Both the position numbers and the translations under genes were made by a program. The notes below the pieces were generated by a model. It ran no database searches, was not told the DNA's origin, and was given only the letters and a program-made list of their open reading frames with translations. From Pontiella desulfatans (GTDB lineage: Bacteria > Verrucomicrobiota > Kiritimatiellia > Kiritimatiellales > Pontiellaceae), in contig NZ_CAAHFG010000004.1 of the NCBI RefSeq assembly GCF_900890425.1, positions 304,798-368,797 on the forward strand: a stretch of 64,000 bases of DNA. The letters are read 5' to 3'. This document shows positions 37,472-46,053 of the stretch, one piece after another (the stretch's first letter is position 1; each line of letters opens with the position of its first letter).

Positions 37472-39172
37472 TTACTTTTTCGGCGTACGCTTCACATTAT
37501 GCGTCCAGGTGCCGTCTTTATGCTTCTGCACCATCTGGTTGGAAATTTCGATCGCGCGGGTCCGTTCGGCTTCGCCATATTCCCAGAATTCATTGATCAC
37601 CTTGTTATACGCAAATTCAGATCCATCCACTTTGTACTGTTTCCGCAACGCCTTCAAATCATCTTTCAGCTCCTGAACCACTTCAGCATATTCCGGATTG
37701 TCGTATACATTGTTGTTTTCAGATGGATCCTGCTTCAGATCATACAACTCCCAGGCAGGCGGGGTGTCGGGCTCAGACTCGCCCTTCCATCCGGTTCCAT
37801 AAAACAGGATCAGTTTATAGCGCTTGGTGCGGATGGCGATATGCGCCGGATTATCATGGGCCGACTTATGCATCTGATAATGATAGTACGCGGCCTTTTT
37901 CCAATCATTGGACTCTTTGCCCGATTCAACGATCGATTTAAAACTGCGCCCCTGCATATAGTCCGGCGTATCCACCCCGGCAAACTCCAGCATCGTCGGT
38001 GCATAGTCCACATTTTCGACCATGGCGTCGGTACGGCTGCCCGCAGGAATGGATTTCGGATAGCGTACAATAAACGGCATGCGCATGGATTCTTCATAAG
38101 CCCAGCGCTTGTCAATATAGTCATGCTCGCCGAGATAGAACCCCTGATCGCCGGTATACATAATGACGGTATTATCATAGAGCCCTTCCGCCTTCAGGTA
38201 ATCAACAACACGCTTGAGGTTGTCATCCACCCCCTTTACACAGCGAAGGTAGGCTTTCAGATAAAGTTGGTAGGCCTGACGTTTGATATCTTCATCATTC
38301 AGGCTGTGATCCATCTTGTCGGCCCACGGCGTTTTTTCGTCCTCGGCATAATTCCGGCGCAGGTTGCGGCGACCGACCGACGTTCCAATGTAGGGCAGCA
38401 GTTCATCGTTGTGACCGCGCGTGGCAATCGATCCGTTGCTTTCCCGTTTCCAAAGATTGGAAGGTTCCGGAATTTCCACATCTTCGAGATAGGATTCATA
38501 CCGCGGGGCATATTCAAAATAATCGTGCGGGGCTTTAAAATGCAGCTTCAGGAAAAACGGCTGATCCGGATCGCGTTTTTCTTTAAACCATTCCAGCGCG
38601 GAATCCGCAATGCAGTCGGTAGAGTGGCCTTTCATCTCCACGGCACCTTCAAAGGTTTTCCAGGGTTTATTGCCCCAGGTCATCTGCCGTTTGATCACAC
38701 CGGTCGCTCCGGTTTCAAAAAAGAATGGATCAAAGTAGTCCCCCTGCCCCTGCAGGACTTTGTAGTAATCGAATGCGGTCGGAAGCGCCTTGAGATGCCA
38801 CTTACCGATGACCGCTGTCTGATACCCCGCCTTTTTCATTTCATGGGCCAGGTACTGCTTTTCCTCCGGCAGCGGATCGTTCAGCGTCGGACATCCATTA
38901 ATGGAGCTGTATTGCCCGGTCATGATGCAGGCGCGGCTTGGTGTACAGATGGCATTATGGCAGAAGGCATTTTCCATCACCACGCCCTCTTCGGCCAGTT
39001 TATCGATCGTCGGCGTCGGATTCAGCTTCGCCAACCGGCTGCCGTAGGCCCCGATGGCCTGCGAGGTATGGTCGTCCGACATAATAAAGAGAATATTCGG
39101 TTTTGATGCCAGGGCCCTCCCACCGAGCATTGCAATGACCCAAACTGCTAAAAGATATTTAATCGTATTCAT
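37472..39172 (-). CDS. S1-type sulfatase
   Basis: A 566-residue exported formylglycine sulfatase. Signal peptide [22 protein letters not shown]; metal site [18 protein letters not shown] near residue 30; canonical modification motif C76-T-P-S-R followed by [18 protein letters not shown] near 125; and [13 protein letters not shown] near 345. The C terminus is Lys-rich ([19 protein letters not shown]). First gene of the three-gene operon with the sulfatase at 35605 and the GH29 at 34044. A spacer of about 235 bases between its start and the IS110 copy at 39408 must hold the promoter; no LacI-type operator of the locus consensus is seen there, so control may differ from the upstream region. Confidence 0.94.
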   Translation of the reverse strand: MNTIKYLLAVWVIAMLGGRALASKPNILFIMSDDHTSQAIGAYGSRLAKLNPTPTIDKLAEEGVVMENAFCHNAICTPSRACIMTGQYSSINGCPTLNDPLPEEKQYLAHEMKKAGYQTAVIGKWHLKALPTAFDYYKVLQGQGDYFDPFFFETGATGVIKRQMTWGNKPWKTFEGAVEMKGHSTDCIADSALEWFKEKRDPDQPFFLKLHFKAPHDYFEYAPRYESYLEDVEIPEPSNLWKRESNGSIATRGHNDELLPYIGTSVGRRNLRRNYAEDEKTPWADKMDHSLNDEDIKRQAYQLYLKAYLRCVKGVDDNLKRVVDYLKAEGLYDNTVIMYTGDQGFYLGEHDYIDKRWAYEESMRMPFIVRYPKSIPAGSRTDAMVENVDYAPTMLEFAGVDTPDYMQGRSFKSIVESGKESNDWKKAAYYHYQMHKSAHDNPAHIAIRTKRYKLILFYGTGWKGESEPDTPPAWELYDLKQDPSENNNVYDNPEYAEVVQELKDDLKALRKQYKVDGSEFAYNKVINEFWEYGEAERTRAIEISNQMVQKHKDGTWTHNVKRTPKK

Positions 39173-39409
39173 TCTGATCCCTTATTCAATATTGGATGCC
39201 TTTTTACCGCATCTATTCAAAAGACGCCCCCAAAACGGAGTTTTCTCAATAAAATTAACTGCGCACAACCCCTTCAGTTTGATGAAAAAAGCTCCCTCCG
39301 GGAATCAAAACCTTTTGACGTCGGTCTGGGTAGAGAACATTTACGAGAGTGAAACGTTGCCTGCAGCGTCCGGTAAACGCTTTCCTCTTCGAGGTTAAGC
39401 GTTAACTCT

Positions 39410-39715
39410 TATGAGAAGGCATGTCAAATTTCAATAATCCGGCGAGGCAGATTCCGATGCTCTGCTTCCCCATTTCTGTCTTGCTCTTATTCGCACTCTT
39501 AATGGATCTGCTTATGATCCGGTGCACGGTAGGGTCCGTCATTGGGCGCTGCTATCTACAGAACGAGCTTTTTCGGTGAACCTAAGCATTCGGTTCTGGC
39601 TCAAGAACGCTTTCGCAGTTACCCGGACGGGACATTAAATGGTTAGCTGATTTCGATACCCTGCCGTTGTCTCCTTTAAATGATCTCTGTTAGTTGAACT
39701 TCCGTTGGGTAAAAA
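39410..39715 (-). ncRNA. Long non-coding IS110-type end, possible bridge RNA region (copy 2)
   Basis: Homologous to 32320-32611. The hairpin GGATC-tgcttat-GATCC (39504-39520) keeps its stem while one loop base differs, and TGC-tcttattc-GCA (39482-39495) is also kept. The part after about 39560 diverges strongly between copies, which is where guide loops could differ. Function is inferred from position in an IS1111-like element. Confidence 0.4.
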
Positions 39716-40774
39716 TTAAACCGCGTGACTCAACTGCTTTCGTGATAGTTGATAGAAGGGATCGTAGCTCGCTTCATCCAACCAGAGTCGGTGCAGCACC
39801 ACAGCGAGCTTCCGCGCCACGGCAACAACCGCACGCTTCTTGGCATTCTTCCCGCCGCGCTCGGCCAGCTTCAGCCCGAACTCTCGCAGCTCACACTCCG
39901 GACCGAATGCGCCGAGAATGTATTGGGCGCAACCGACCAGCAACCGACGTAGTGCAAAGTTACCCGCCTTGGTAATGGATAATTGCTTATCCGTATCCCC
40001 CGATTGATCCCGTTTGGGAACCAGTCCGAGGAAAGGCCCTACATCCCGACTCTTCCAAAACCGCTTTGGGTCTTCAAGCGTGAGTACATAGGCCAGAGCG
40101 GTGATCGGCCCCACTCCAACGACCGCTTGCAGCGTTGCGGTTTCGGGATACTTTTCTCTGCTGATCTCTCGAATACCCTTTTCATACTCGGTGATTTAAG
40201 CACTCAGCTCCTTAATGCTTTCGAGCACGGGTGCTAGAACTTCGAGCACTTCCGCGGAGAGCTCTTCATCGGCATGGTTATGAAAACTTTTGGTAGAACA
40301 TTTAGACACGCGCTCCCCTAATCCCTTGGCCACGCACCCGACATGGGCGATCTGCATCTTCCTGGTCTTCACCAGTAGATCACGGGCTTTGATATTGAGT
40401 AGGTCAAACTGGGACTCTCTTCCGCGGTGCGTTATTGGATATAGAAGCTTCGGATCAACGCGGGCGATGCGAGCAAGCATTTCGGCGTTGCGCTCATCAC
40501 ATTTTTCATTGCTGCTCCAGATTGCGCGTAACTTACGCGGATTCCCCACCAGCACCTCGTGGCCCATCTGCTCAAGTACCCGGCTTACCCAGGCCGAGTG
40601 CGTACCCGCCTCAATGGCAAACAAAGCAGGCGCTTGGTTCTTGAAGCATTTACGAATCGCCGCCGCGGTGTTGCCAACCGAGTTGCGCGAAACCACCTCG
40701 CCCTCAGGGTCAAGTATGCAAATGCGATGTTTACGATCTCCCATATCCATTCCGATTGTGTTACGTTTTTTCAT
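39716..40774 (-). pseudogene. IS110-family transposase interrupted by a nonsense codon (copy 2)
   Basis: The gene starts at ATG 40774 with AGGAG upstream and reads MKKRNTIGMDMGDRKHRICIL, then AGTHSAWVSRVLEQMGHEVL. A TAA at 40196-40198 stops it after 192 residues; beyond it, in the same frame, come ITEYEKG, a central segment and YVLTLEDPKRF, DVGPFLGLVPKRDQSG to the end at 39716. The stop aligns with a Lys codon of copy 1 (TGKIAEYDKR), so one base change AAA to TAA explains it. Otherwise the protein is complete at about 352 residues. Unless stop read-through occurs, it is inactive. Confidence 0.88.
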
Positions 40775-40879
40775 GTCCGGTCTCCTGTTGCACCTTGAGT
40801 GCGTTTTTTGGTTGAGCGTGATTTTATCACAGCTCGTATGGAGGCCGGACACCTCTCTTGACTGCCTTCTCATCCTATC

Positions 40880-40980
40880 TACAGCTGCAGCAACTTAAAA
40901 AAGTGCTCATTGAACAATTGGAAGATCAGCCCGGTACATTTGCCGAATTTAAACCAACGGCTCAACTTTCAGGAAAATAG
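40880..40980 (+). pseudogene. C-terminal remnant of a gene cut by IS110 copy 2
   Basis: In frame with a TAG at 40978 the plus strand reads QLQQLKKVLIEQLEDQPGTF and then AEFKPTAQLSGK, directly abutting the IS end. It is followed at 41003 by a good plus-strand terminator, as expected for a real gene end. The remnant could be the tail of a sulfatase or another exported enzyme, but 33 residues are too few to be sure. The rest of the gene is not present at the other side of the IS. Confidence 0.55.
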
Positions 40981-41427
40981 TTTCCAGAGATTGGAAGACA
41001 CAAAGGACAGCCTCCTCACGAAGCTGTCCTTTTTTGGTTCTTCGTGAGATTTTAGTGGCAACGAATGAATGGACACGAAGTGAGGCTGGCGCAACGCGAC
41101 GGCAGCGAAGCGGCAACCAACGAATGTAGGAAAAGCAACTAATGCTCCCTTCATGGTTCCGTCGCGATGAAGCGTGCCTGGGTTGTGGCTGCCTCTTTTT
41201 GAAGCCTCCTGTTCTTGCAGATCTCTCAATTATTCCCGCCTGTTTGATTAGTTGCTAATAATGTTCCGATGGGAGAGACGGAGGAACTTGAAATCACCAA
41301 CTTCACCATGAAAATATTCGAAGAACCTTTTTTGTGTTTTTTATGATTTATGTATAAAATCGATCCTTACGTGGAGTTCTATAGTTAAACCATTTTTTAC
41401 AGCAGAACCTTAAACCGGGATGGATGA
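40981..41427. other. Gene-free spacer with terminator and promoter region
   Basis: No gene is seen. The left part holds the terminator at 41003-41036, the centre shows weakly repetitive sequence without a supported frame, and the right part is AT-rich (41330-41420) and presumably holds the promoter of the GH29 gene at 41428. No LacI-type operator of the locus consensus is present. Confidence 0.5.
41003..41036 (+). terminator. Rho-independent terminator
   Basis: AAGGACAGC pairs with GCTGTCCTT across an 11-base loop and is followed by TTTTTT. It follows the gene remnant ending at 40980. Confidence 0.85.
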
Positions 41428-42915
41428 ATGAAATTAACAATGACAATGCTGGCGCTTGCCACCACTACTGCGGTGTGGGCAGAAGATAAACCGAAATTTG
41501 TAAATACCGTCGAATCGCTGCAGCAGTATGAATGCGCCGACTGGTTCCGTGATGCCAAGTTCGGCATTTATCTGCACTGGGGCGCCTATTCCGTTGCCGA
41601 ACAGGGCGAATGGTATGCCCGTAATCTCTATATTGAAGGTCGCCCTGAATATGAGCACCATCTGAAGACCTACGGTCACCCTTCTGAATTCGGCTACGCC
41701 GATTTCATCCCGATGTGGAAAGCCGAAAACTTTGATCCCGATGCGCTGTTGGCTCTGTTTAAGCGGTCAGGAGCTAAATATTTCACCCCCTGCGCGGTGC
41801 ACCACGATAACTTTGACCTCTGGGACTCGAAGTATCATGTATGGAATTCGGTCAAAAAAGGTCCGAAAAAAGACCTGATTCAGATGTGGAAAGATGCCAC
41901 GCACAAAGCCGGTCTCCGTTTCGGGGTCACCACCCACCTCTCCCGCTCCTACAGCTGGCTGAATACGGCAAACCAGTCGGACACAGAAGGACCCAAAAAA
42001 GGCGTTCCGTATGATGGAGCCCAGGGCAAAGCCAAAGGCCTTTATCCGTCCAATGACGGACAGAGCACCCACCCGCGTGCCCCGTTCGATGCTCCACAGG
42101 AGTGGCGCGACAACTGGGCCAAGCGCATTAAACAGCTGATCGATGACTATGAACCGGATCATCTTTATTATGACTGTGCCGTTCCCTTCCGCGGTGAAGA
42201 CGCCGGAGCAACCGGCATGGATGTCATTGCTCATTTTTATAATAACCGGCCGGAAGGCGTCATGTGCATCAAAGAGCGTCCATGGCAGGGACTCTATGCC
42301 GACGGCATTGCCACCCTCGACTATGAGCGCGGTAAAGCCGCAAGCATTCTCGAACAGCCCTGGCAGACCGATGATTCCATCGGGTCCTGGGGCTATAAAG
42401 CAGGCACCCCTTATATGACACCCGACCTCGTCGTCGACAAGCTGATCGATATCGTTTCCAAAAACGGAAATATGCTGCTGAATATTCCGATTAAAGCCGA
42501 TGGCACATTGGATGCAGAAGCCACCGAACTGCTGAACAAGGTCGGCGATTGGTTTGATGTCAACGGCGAAGCGATCTACGGCACCCGTCCCTGGTATATG
42601 TTCGGCGAAGGGCATAATGAAATCGGACACAAAGACCTGGAATCACCGATGACTGCCAAAGATTTCCGCTATACCACGAAAGGCGATACCCTTTATGCCT
42701 TTGTTTTGGATTGGCACAACGCGAAGAAAAAACCGGTTGTACTTCCAAACCTTACCGCCATGAATACCCGGATAACCGAAGTGGTTTCCGTTGAAATGCT
42801 CGGGCATGAAGGCGATCTGAAATGGGAAAATCATGCCGATGGGCTCCAGGTCTGGTTCCCCAATGAAAAACCGTGTGACTATGCTTATGCCTTGAAAATC
42901 GGGTTCAAAAAATAG
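41428..42915 (+). CDS. GH29-type alpha-L-fucosidase, divergent subgroup
   Basis: A 495-residue exported GH29-like enzyme with signal peptide MKLTMTMLALATTTAVWA. Motifs: GIYLHWGAYSVAEQGEWYARN near residue 48, PCAVHHDNFDLWDSKY near 125, HLYYDCAVPF near 247 with the nucleophile Asp in a YYD context rather than WFD, and GNMLLNIPIKADG near 350. The end is a beta-sandwich (residues about 400-495). The motifs agree with each other but differ from the operon copies, marking another GH29 branch. It is followed by a terminator and then a sulfatase gene, and no operator of the LacI regulon is visible upstream. Confidence 0.88.
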   Translation: MKLTMTMLALATTTAVWAEDKPKFVNTVESLQQYECADWFRDAKFGIYLHWGAYSVAEQGEWYARNLYIEGRPEYEHHLKTYGHPSEFGYADFIPMWKAENFDPDALLALFKRSGAKYFTPCAVHHDNFDLWDSKYHVWNSVKKGPKKDLIQMWKDATHKAGLRFGVTTHLSRSYSWLNTANQSDTEGPKKGVPYDGAQGKAKGLYPSNDGQSTHPRAPFDAPQEWRDNWAKRIKQLIDDYEPDHLYYDCAVPFRGEDAGATGMDVIAHFYNNRPEGVMCIKERPWQGLYADGIATLDYERGKAASILEQPWQTDDSIGSWGYKAGTPYMTPDLVVDKLIDIVSKNGNMLLNIPIKADGTLDAEATELLNKVGDWFDVNGEAIYGTRPWYMFGEGHNEIGHKDLESPMTAKDFRYTTKGDTLYAFVLDWHNAKKKPVVLPNLTAMNTRITEVVSVEMLGHEGDLKWENHADGLQVWFPNEKPCDYAYALKIGFKK

Positions 42916-42945
42916 TTTAATTACATCTCATCGCCCTCGTGGCAT

Positions 42946-42981
42946 TTCCAGCCTTTGGACTATCCAAAGGTTGGAATTTTT
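42946..42981 (+). terminator. Rho-independent terminator between GH29 and sulfatase
   Basis: TTCCAGCCTTTGGA pairs with TCCAAAGGTTGGAA (one G-T pair) over a tiny loop, followed by TTTTTA. The strong hairpin implies that the downstream sulfatase has its own promoter or is made at a reduced level. Confidence 0.85.
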
Positions 42982-43006
42982 AATTTAACACCGTTAGGAG
43001 AGCACC

Positions 43007-44512
43007 ATGTTTAAACACCTGTTGATTGCCGCAGTGGCCGCCGCAAGTATCTGCGCCGTGGCTGAAACCGAAAAACCCAACATCCTGTTTATTTTTGCCG
43101 ATGACCTCTCCTATGAAACGATCGGTGCTTTCGACATACTCGACATTGACACCCCCCATTTGGACAGCCTGGTTGAGGCCGGCACCACCTTCACGCATGC
43201 CTACAACATGGGCGCCTACAACGGGGCCGTCTGTGTGGCCAGCCGTGCCATGCTCAACACCGGCCGTTTCGTCTGGGGCACCTATCAGCACGACACCGGC
43301 CCGAAAATGAAAGCAGAAGTCGAAGGCGGTCGCATGTGGTCGCAGCTGATGAATAAAGCCGGCTACCGCACCTATATGACCGGTAAGTGGCATGTTAAAG
43401 CCCAGCCTTCGGACATTTTCGATGTAGCGGCCAATGACCGCCCCGGCATGCCGAGAGACTTCTGGCGTCAGGGATCCGCCGATGGGATCAAGCCAAAGCA
43501 TTACGGATACTTCCGTCCGGTGGATGAAGAGGATTATAAAAACGGCTGGAAACCCTGGGATACCTCGAACGGCGGCTTCTGGGAAGGCGGAAAACACTGG
43601 AGCGAAGTGGTGGCTGATGATGCACTCGATTTCATTGCCGATGCAAAAGAACACGAAGAACCCTTCTTTATGTATGTCGCATTCAACGCAGCCCACGATC
43701 CGCGGCAGGCTCCGAAAGAATATATTGATCGCTACCCACTTGATCGCATTAAGTTGCCGGAAAACTTTGTTCCGGCCTATAAATACCAGGATGAAATCGG
43801 CTGTGGAAAAAGTCTGCGCGATGCGGCCCTCGCCCCCTTCCCGCGCACCGAGTTCGCTGTAAAAGTACATCGTCAGGAATATTTTGCCCTCATCACACAC
43901 ATGGATGACCAGATCGGTCGCATTCTCCAAGCCCTGGAAGAATCAGGAAAAGCCGACAATACCTATATCGTTTTTACCGCCGACCATGGACTGGCCGTTG
44001 GACGACACGGGCTGATCGGCAAACAGAATATGTATGATCACAGTGTCCGCGTTCCATTCATGGTCGTTGGTCCGAATATTGACAAAGGGACCGAAAATAC
44101 AAATCCGATCTACCTCCAGGATATCATGCCGACCAGCTTGGAGCTGGCCGGTGCGCCGATTCCCGATTATGTCGAATTCAAAAGTCTGAAAGCGCTGCTT
44201 GAAGGTAAAAAAGCGGAGCACTATGACTCCATTTACGGTGCCTATAAAAATCAGCAGCGTATGATTCAGAAAGGCGACTGGAAATATATCGCCTATCCCA
44301 CCTGCGATGGTGAACGTCTCTACAACATTAAATCAGACCCCTTCGAAATGAAGGATCTATCCACGAATCCTGAATATGCCGCCAAAATGAAGGAGCTGCG
44401 GTCCGGACTTCTTGCCCTCAGTACCGACCTGAACGACCCGCTCGACTACAACGATCCGGTCACCAGCTGGAAAAAAGCAGCGCCTTCAAAATCAAAAAAA
44501 GCGGCTCATTGA
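43007..44512 (+). CDS. S1-type sulfatase with variant CxASR maturation motif
   Basis: A 501-residue exported sulfatase; AGGAGAG precedes the ATG. Signal peptide MFKHLLIAAVAAASICAVA; metal site ILFIFADDLSYETIGAFD near residue 28; TGKWHVKAQP near 127; VFTADHGLAVGRHGLIGK near 325. The formylglycine site reads C76-V-A-S-R, with Ala in place of the usual Pro; Ala at this position is reported in some sulfatases, so activity is likely but the maturation system may be different. Lys-rich C terminus (KKAAPSKSKKAAH). Paired with the GH29 at 41428, it probably desulfates fucosyl units. It is the last gene before the foreign-looking element on the right. Confidence 0.9.
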   Translation: MFKHLLIAAVAAASICAVAETEKPNILFIFADDLSYETIGAFDILDIDTPHLDSLVEAGTTFTHAYNMGAYNGAVCVASRAMLNTGRFVWGTYQHDTGPKMKAEVEGGRMWSQLMNKAGYRTYMTGKWHVKAQPSDIFDVAANDRPGMPRDFWRQGSADGIKPKHYGYFRPVDEEDYKNGWKPWDTSNGGFWEGGKHWSEVVADDALDFIADAKEHEEPFFMYVAFNAAHDPRQAPKEYIDRYPLDRIKLPENFVPAYKYQDEIGCGKSLRDAALAPFPRTEFAVKVHRQEYFALITHMDDQIGRILQALEESGKADNTYIVFTADHGLAVGRHGLIGKQNMYDHSVRVPFMVVGPNIDKGTENTNPIYLQDIMPTSLELAGAPIPDYVEFKSLKALLEGKKAEHYDSIYGAYKNQQRMIQKGDWKYIAYPTCDGERLYNIKSDPFEMKDLSTNPEYAAKMKELRSGLLALSTDLNDPLDYNDPVTSWKKAAPSKSKKAAH

Positions 44513-44564
44513 TCTTCAATAGCCCAAAGGTCTTATTCAGTGTTTTATAATGCCTTAAGTGTTC

Positions 44565-44638
44565 GGTCTAGTTGGATTTTAACTTCGGTTGCCTACAACT
44601 GGTCGACCTGATTGGATTTGAACTTAGGGTGCCTACAA
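44565..44638. repeat. Tandem 34-base imperfect direct repeat
   Basis: Two units at 44565-44598 and 44605-44638 match in 27 of 34 positions and share TTGGATTT, AACTT and TGCCTACAA. They lie at the border between the sulfatase gene and the co-directional element genes, where an attachment or insertion scar would be expected. They do not resemble the tRNA-Lys sequence at the other border. Confidence 0.6.
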
Positions 44639-44705
44639 ACCCATACCCCATCTTTTGTCAGCAAAAAAGAAGGGATGGGTATTCCACCGCCTTCTTCCCG
44701 GCGGC

Positions 44706-44756
44706 CTAGGCCGCCTTGCGCTTCATCAGCGCTGTCCACCATGCAATGGCTTTCAT
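44706..44756 (-). CDS. Tiny coupled reading frame, 16 residues
   Basis: ATG at 44756 overlaps the stop of the 361-residue gene as ATGA, and GGGAGAA of that gene's end serves as ribosome binding site. The peptide reads MKAIAWWTALMKRKAA, a short amphipathic sequence with Trp-Trp and a basic end. It ends within the 16-base palindrome GGCGGCCTAGGCCGCC (44700-44715). Translational coupling is clear in form, but a frame this short may be chance. Confidence 0.3.
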   Translation of the reverse strand: MKAIAWWTALMKRKAA

Positions 44757-45826
44757 GGTTCTCCTTTCCCGCTTTCGGACTCTTCGAGTTCACGCAGCAT
44801 TTCCCTTTGTACCCGTTCCAGGGTCTGGATGATTCCGGCATCGGGGTCATGCAGGACATACAACTCGAGTTCATCCAGGTAGCCATTGAGCGCGGCCCTG
44901 AGAACCGGTTCATTCTCATGACGGAGCCGGGCGTGGTCCACCACGTCCCAGGCCATCAATCCAACAGCCAGCCACCAGGCTCCACCGCGGACCACCTTTC
45001 GCCCTACCATTCCCGCTCCGCCTTCAACTAGGTGTTTGCCGGTCGTCCTCAAGACCAACGCCCTTACCTGTCCGGCGGATGCCCGGGCGACCCGCGCCAC
45101 GGCCAGACCGCCACCGGCAATGGTGGCCTTGGTAACAACCGGCACCTGCCTAGGCCCGCCCTCTATTATGGCCAACGTGAGGTCGGAGACGTTGGCGAGG
45201 TGCCTTTCCCATTCCATATCCGGTATCATAAAATCAGCCTGAAGGCCTTTGAGCTGGGTGCTCAATTCCAACAAGTAGACCTCAATACATTCACGGGTAA
45301 CGGCCTCGACCTTGAGCTGGGCGGATTGGGGTTGCAGGACGCGGGCGGCATACGCCTCCTCAATCTGCTTCCCCAACCGCTCACGGGCACTCGGTTGCTC
45401 TCCTGCCAATGCTTCAACCGGCGGGAGATCAGCCAATACATACCCAATACTTTTCATGGCCCAGGCATTCTGGTTCCAGTATGACAGTACATATTCACAA
45501 TACCCGTCCGTCCTGGAACGCAGTTGCCTTATCCACTGACCCACTGCGGTCTCTGCATGCCTGACCGCCTTGTCATGGGCGGAAAGCACAGCCGCCCGGA
45601 TACGGACATCGACCTCCTGCCAGCTGACCACTTTAACGGTCTGCGTGCGCGGAAGCTCCGTATTCGGCTTCTGACGACCTCTACTGCAGAAACGCAGCGA
45701 GACCAGCATGAGCACCAGCAGTGCGCCGAGGGCGAATTTCCATTGGAGGGAAACGCGCAGCCTTCGCACCGGCCGCCGCGGACGCGGAGGATAATCGCCA
45801 TATTCGTCGTAATCATCGTCGTACAT
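44753..45826 (-). CDS. Membrane-anchored protein of unknown function
   Basis: A 357-residue protein from ATG 45826, which follows GTGGGG at six bases. The N terminus is acidic and Tyr-rich (MYDDDYDEYGDY) then Pro/Arg-rich (PPRPRRPVRR), followed by one transmembrane helix (FALGALLVLMLVSL, residues about 30-46). The rest is long and mostly helical (residues 60-357) with two hydrophobic Gly-rich stretches near 240-300 that could be further membrane contacts. I do not recognise the family. It is the last full-length gene of the co-directional element. An N-in membrane protein with a large outer domain fits a surface, exclusion or transfer role, but that is only a guess. Confidence 0.65.
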   Translation of the reverse strand: MYDDDYDEYGDYPPRPRRPVRRLRVSLQWKFALGALLVLMLVSLRFCSRGRQKPNTELPRTQTVKVVSWQEVDVRIRAAVLSAHDKAVRHAETAVGQWIRQLRSRTDGYCEYVLSYWNQNAWAMKSIGYVLADLPPVEALAGEQPSARERLGKQIEEAYAARVLQPQSAQLKVEAVTRECIEVYLLELSTQLKGLQADFMIPDMEWERHLANVSDLTLAIIEGGPRQVPVVTKATIAGGGLAVARVARASAGQVRALVLRTTGKHLVEGGAGMVGRKVVRGGAWWLAVGLMAWDVVDHARLRHENEPVLRAALNGYLDELELYVLHDPDAGIIQTLERVQREMLRELEESESGKGEP

Positions 45827-45858
45827 GGCAAACCCCACTAACTGTTTCTGTTTTCATT

Positions 45859-46053
45859 TTATGCTCCTGTTAACGTTTCTTTTCTGATGGCGGAGATGCT
45901 GTCCATGAACAGTTCATATTCATGGGCGGCAGATCCCCCCTCTTCTATCTCCCCGACAGCCAGCGTATAGAGATCGATGATCTCGCAACGGTGGCCGGGG
46001 AATTGCCGGATGGCGGCACGGGCTTCGATCAGCAGTTGCTTTTCGTAGTCCAT
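45859..46053 (-). CDS. Small acidic protein of unknown function
   Basis: A 64-residue acidic, helical protein (MDYEKQLLIEARAAIRQFPG). Its ATG overlaps the TAA of the ArdC-type gene by one base (TAATG), so it is translated by coupling. The family is not recognised. Such small partners directly after ArdC-like genes are common in mobile elements. Confidence 0.6.
   Translation of the reverse strand: MDYEKQLLIEARAAIRQFPGHRCEIIDLYTLAVGEIEEGGSAAHEYELFMDSISAIRKETLTGA

Larger units (their letters stand above)
39408..40880 (-). mobile_element. IS110/IS1111-type insertion sequence, copy 2 (inactive)
   Basis: Same organisation and orientation as copy 1. Subterminal inverted repeats are ATGAGAAGGCATGTCAA at 39411 and the reverse complement of ATGAGAAGGCAGTCAAG at 40858-40873. 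It cuts into a gene whose last codons remain at 40880-40980. With copy 1 it brackets the sulfatase/GH29 operon. Confidence 0.82.

Noticed and set aside
37451-39106. Long open frame on the plus strand opposite a sulfatase gene
   Set aside because: Antisense to the sulfatase with CTPSR motif and without ribosome binding site or domain.
40120-40135. LacI-operator-like sequence CGACCGCTTGCAGC
   Set aside because: It lies inside the IS110 transposase coding region and lacks the conserved left arm; coincidence is likely.
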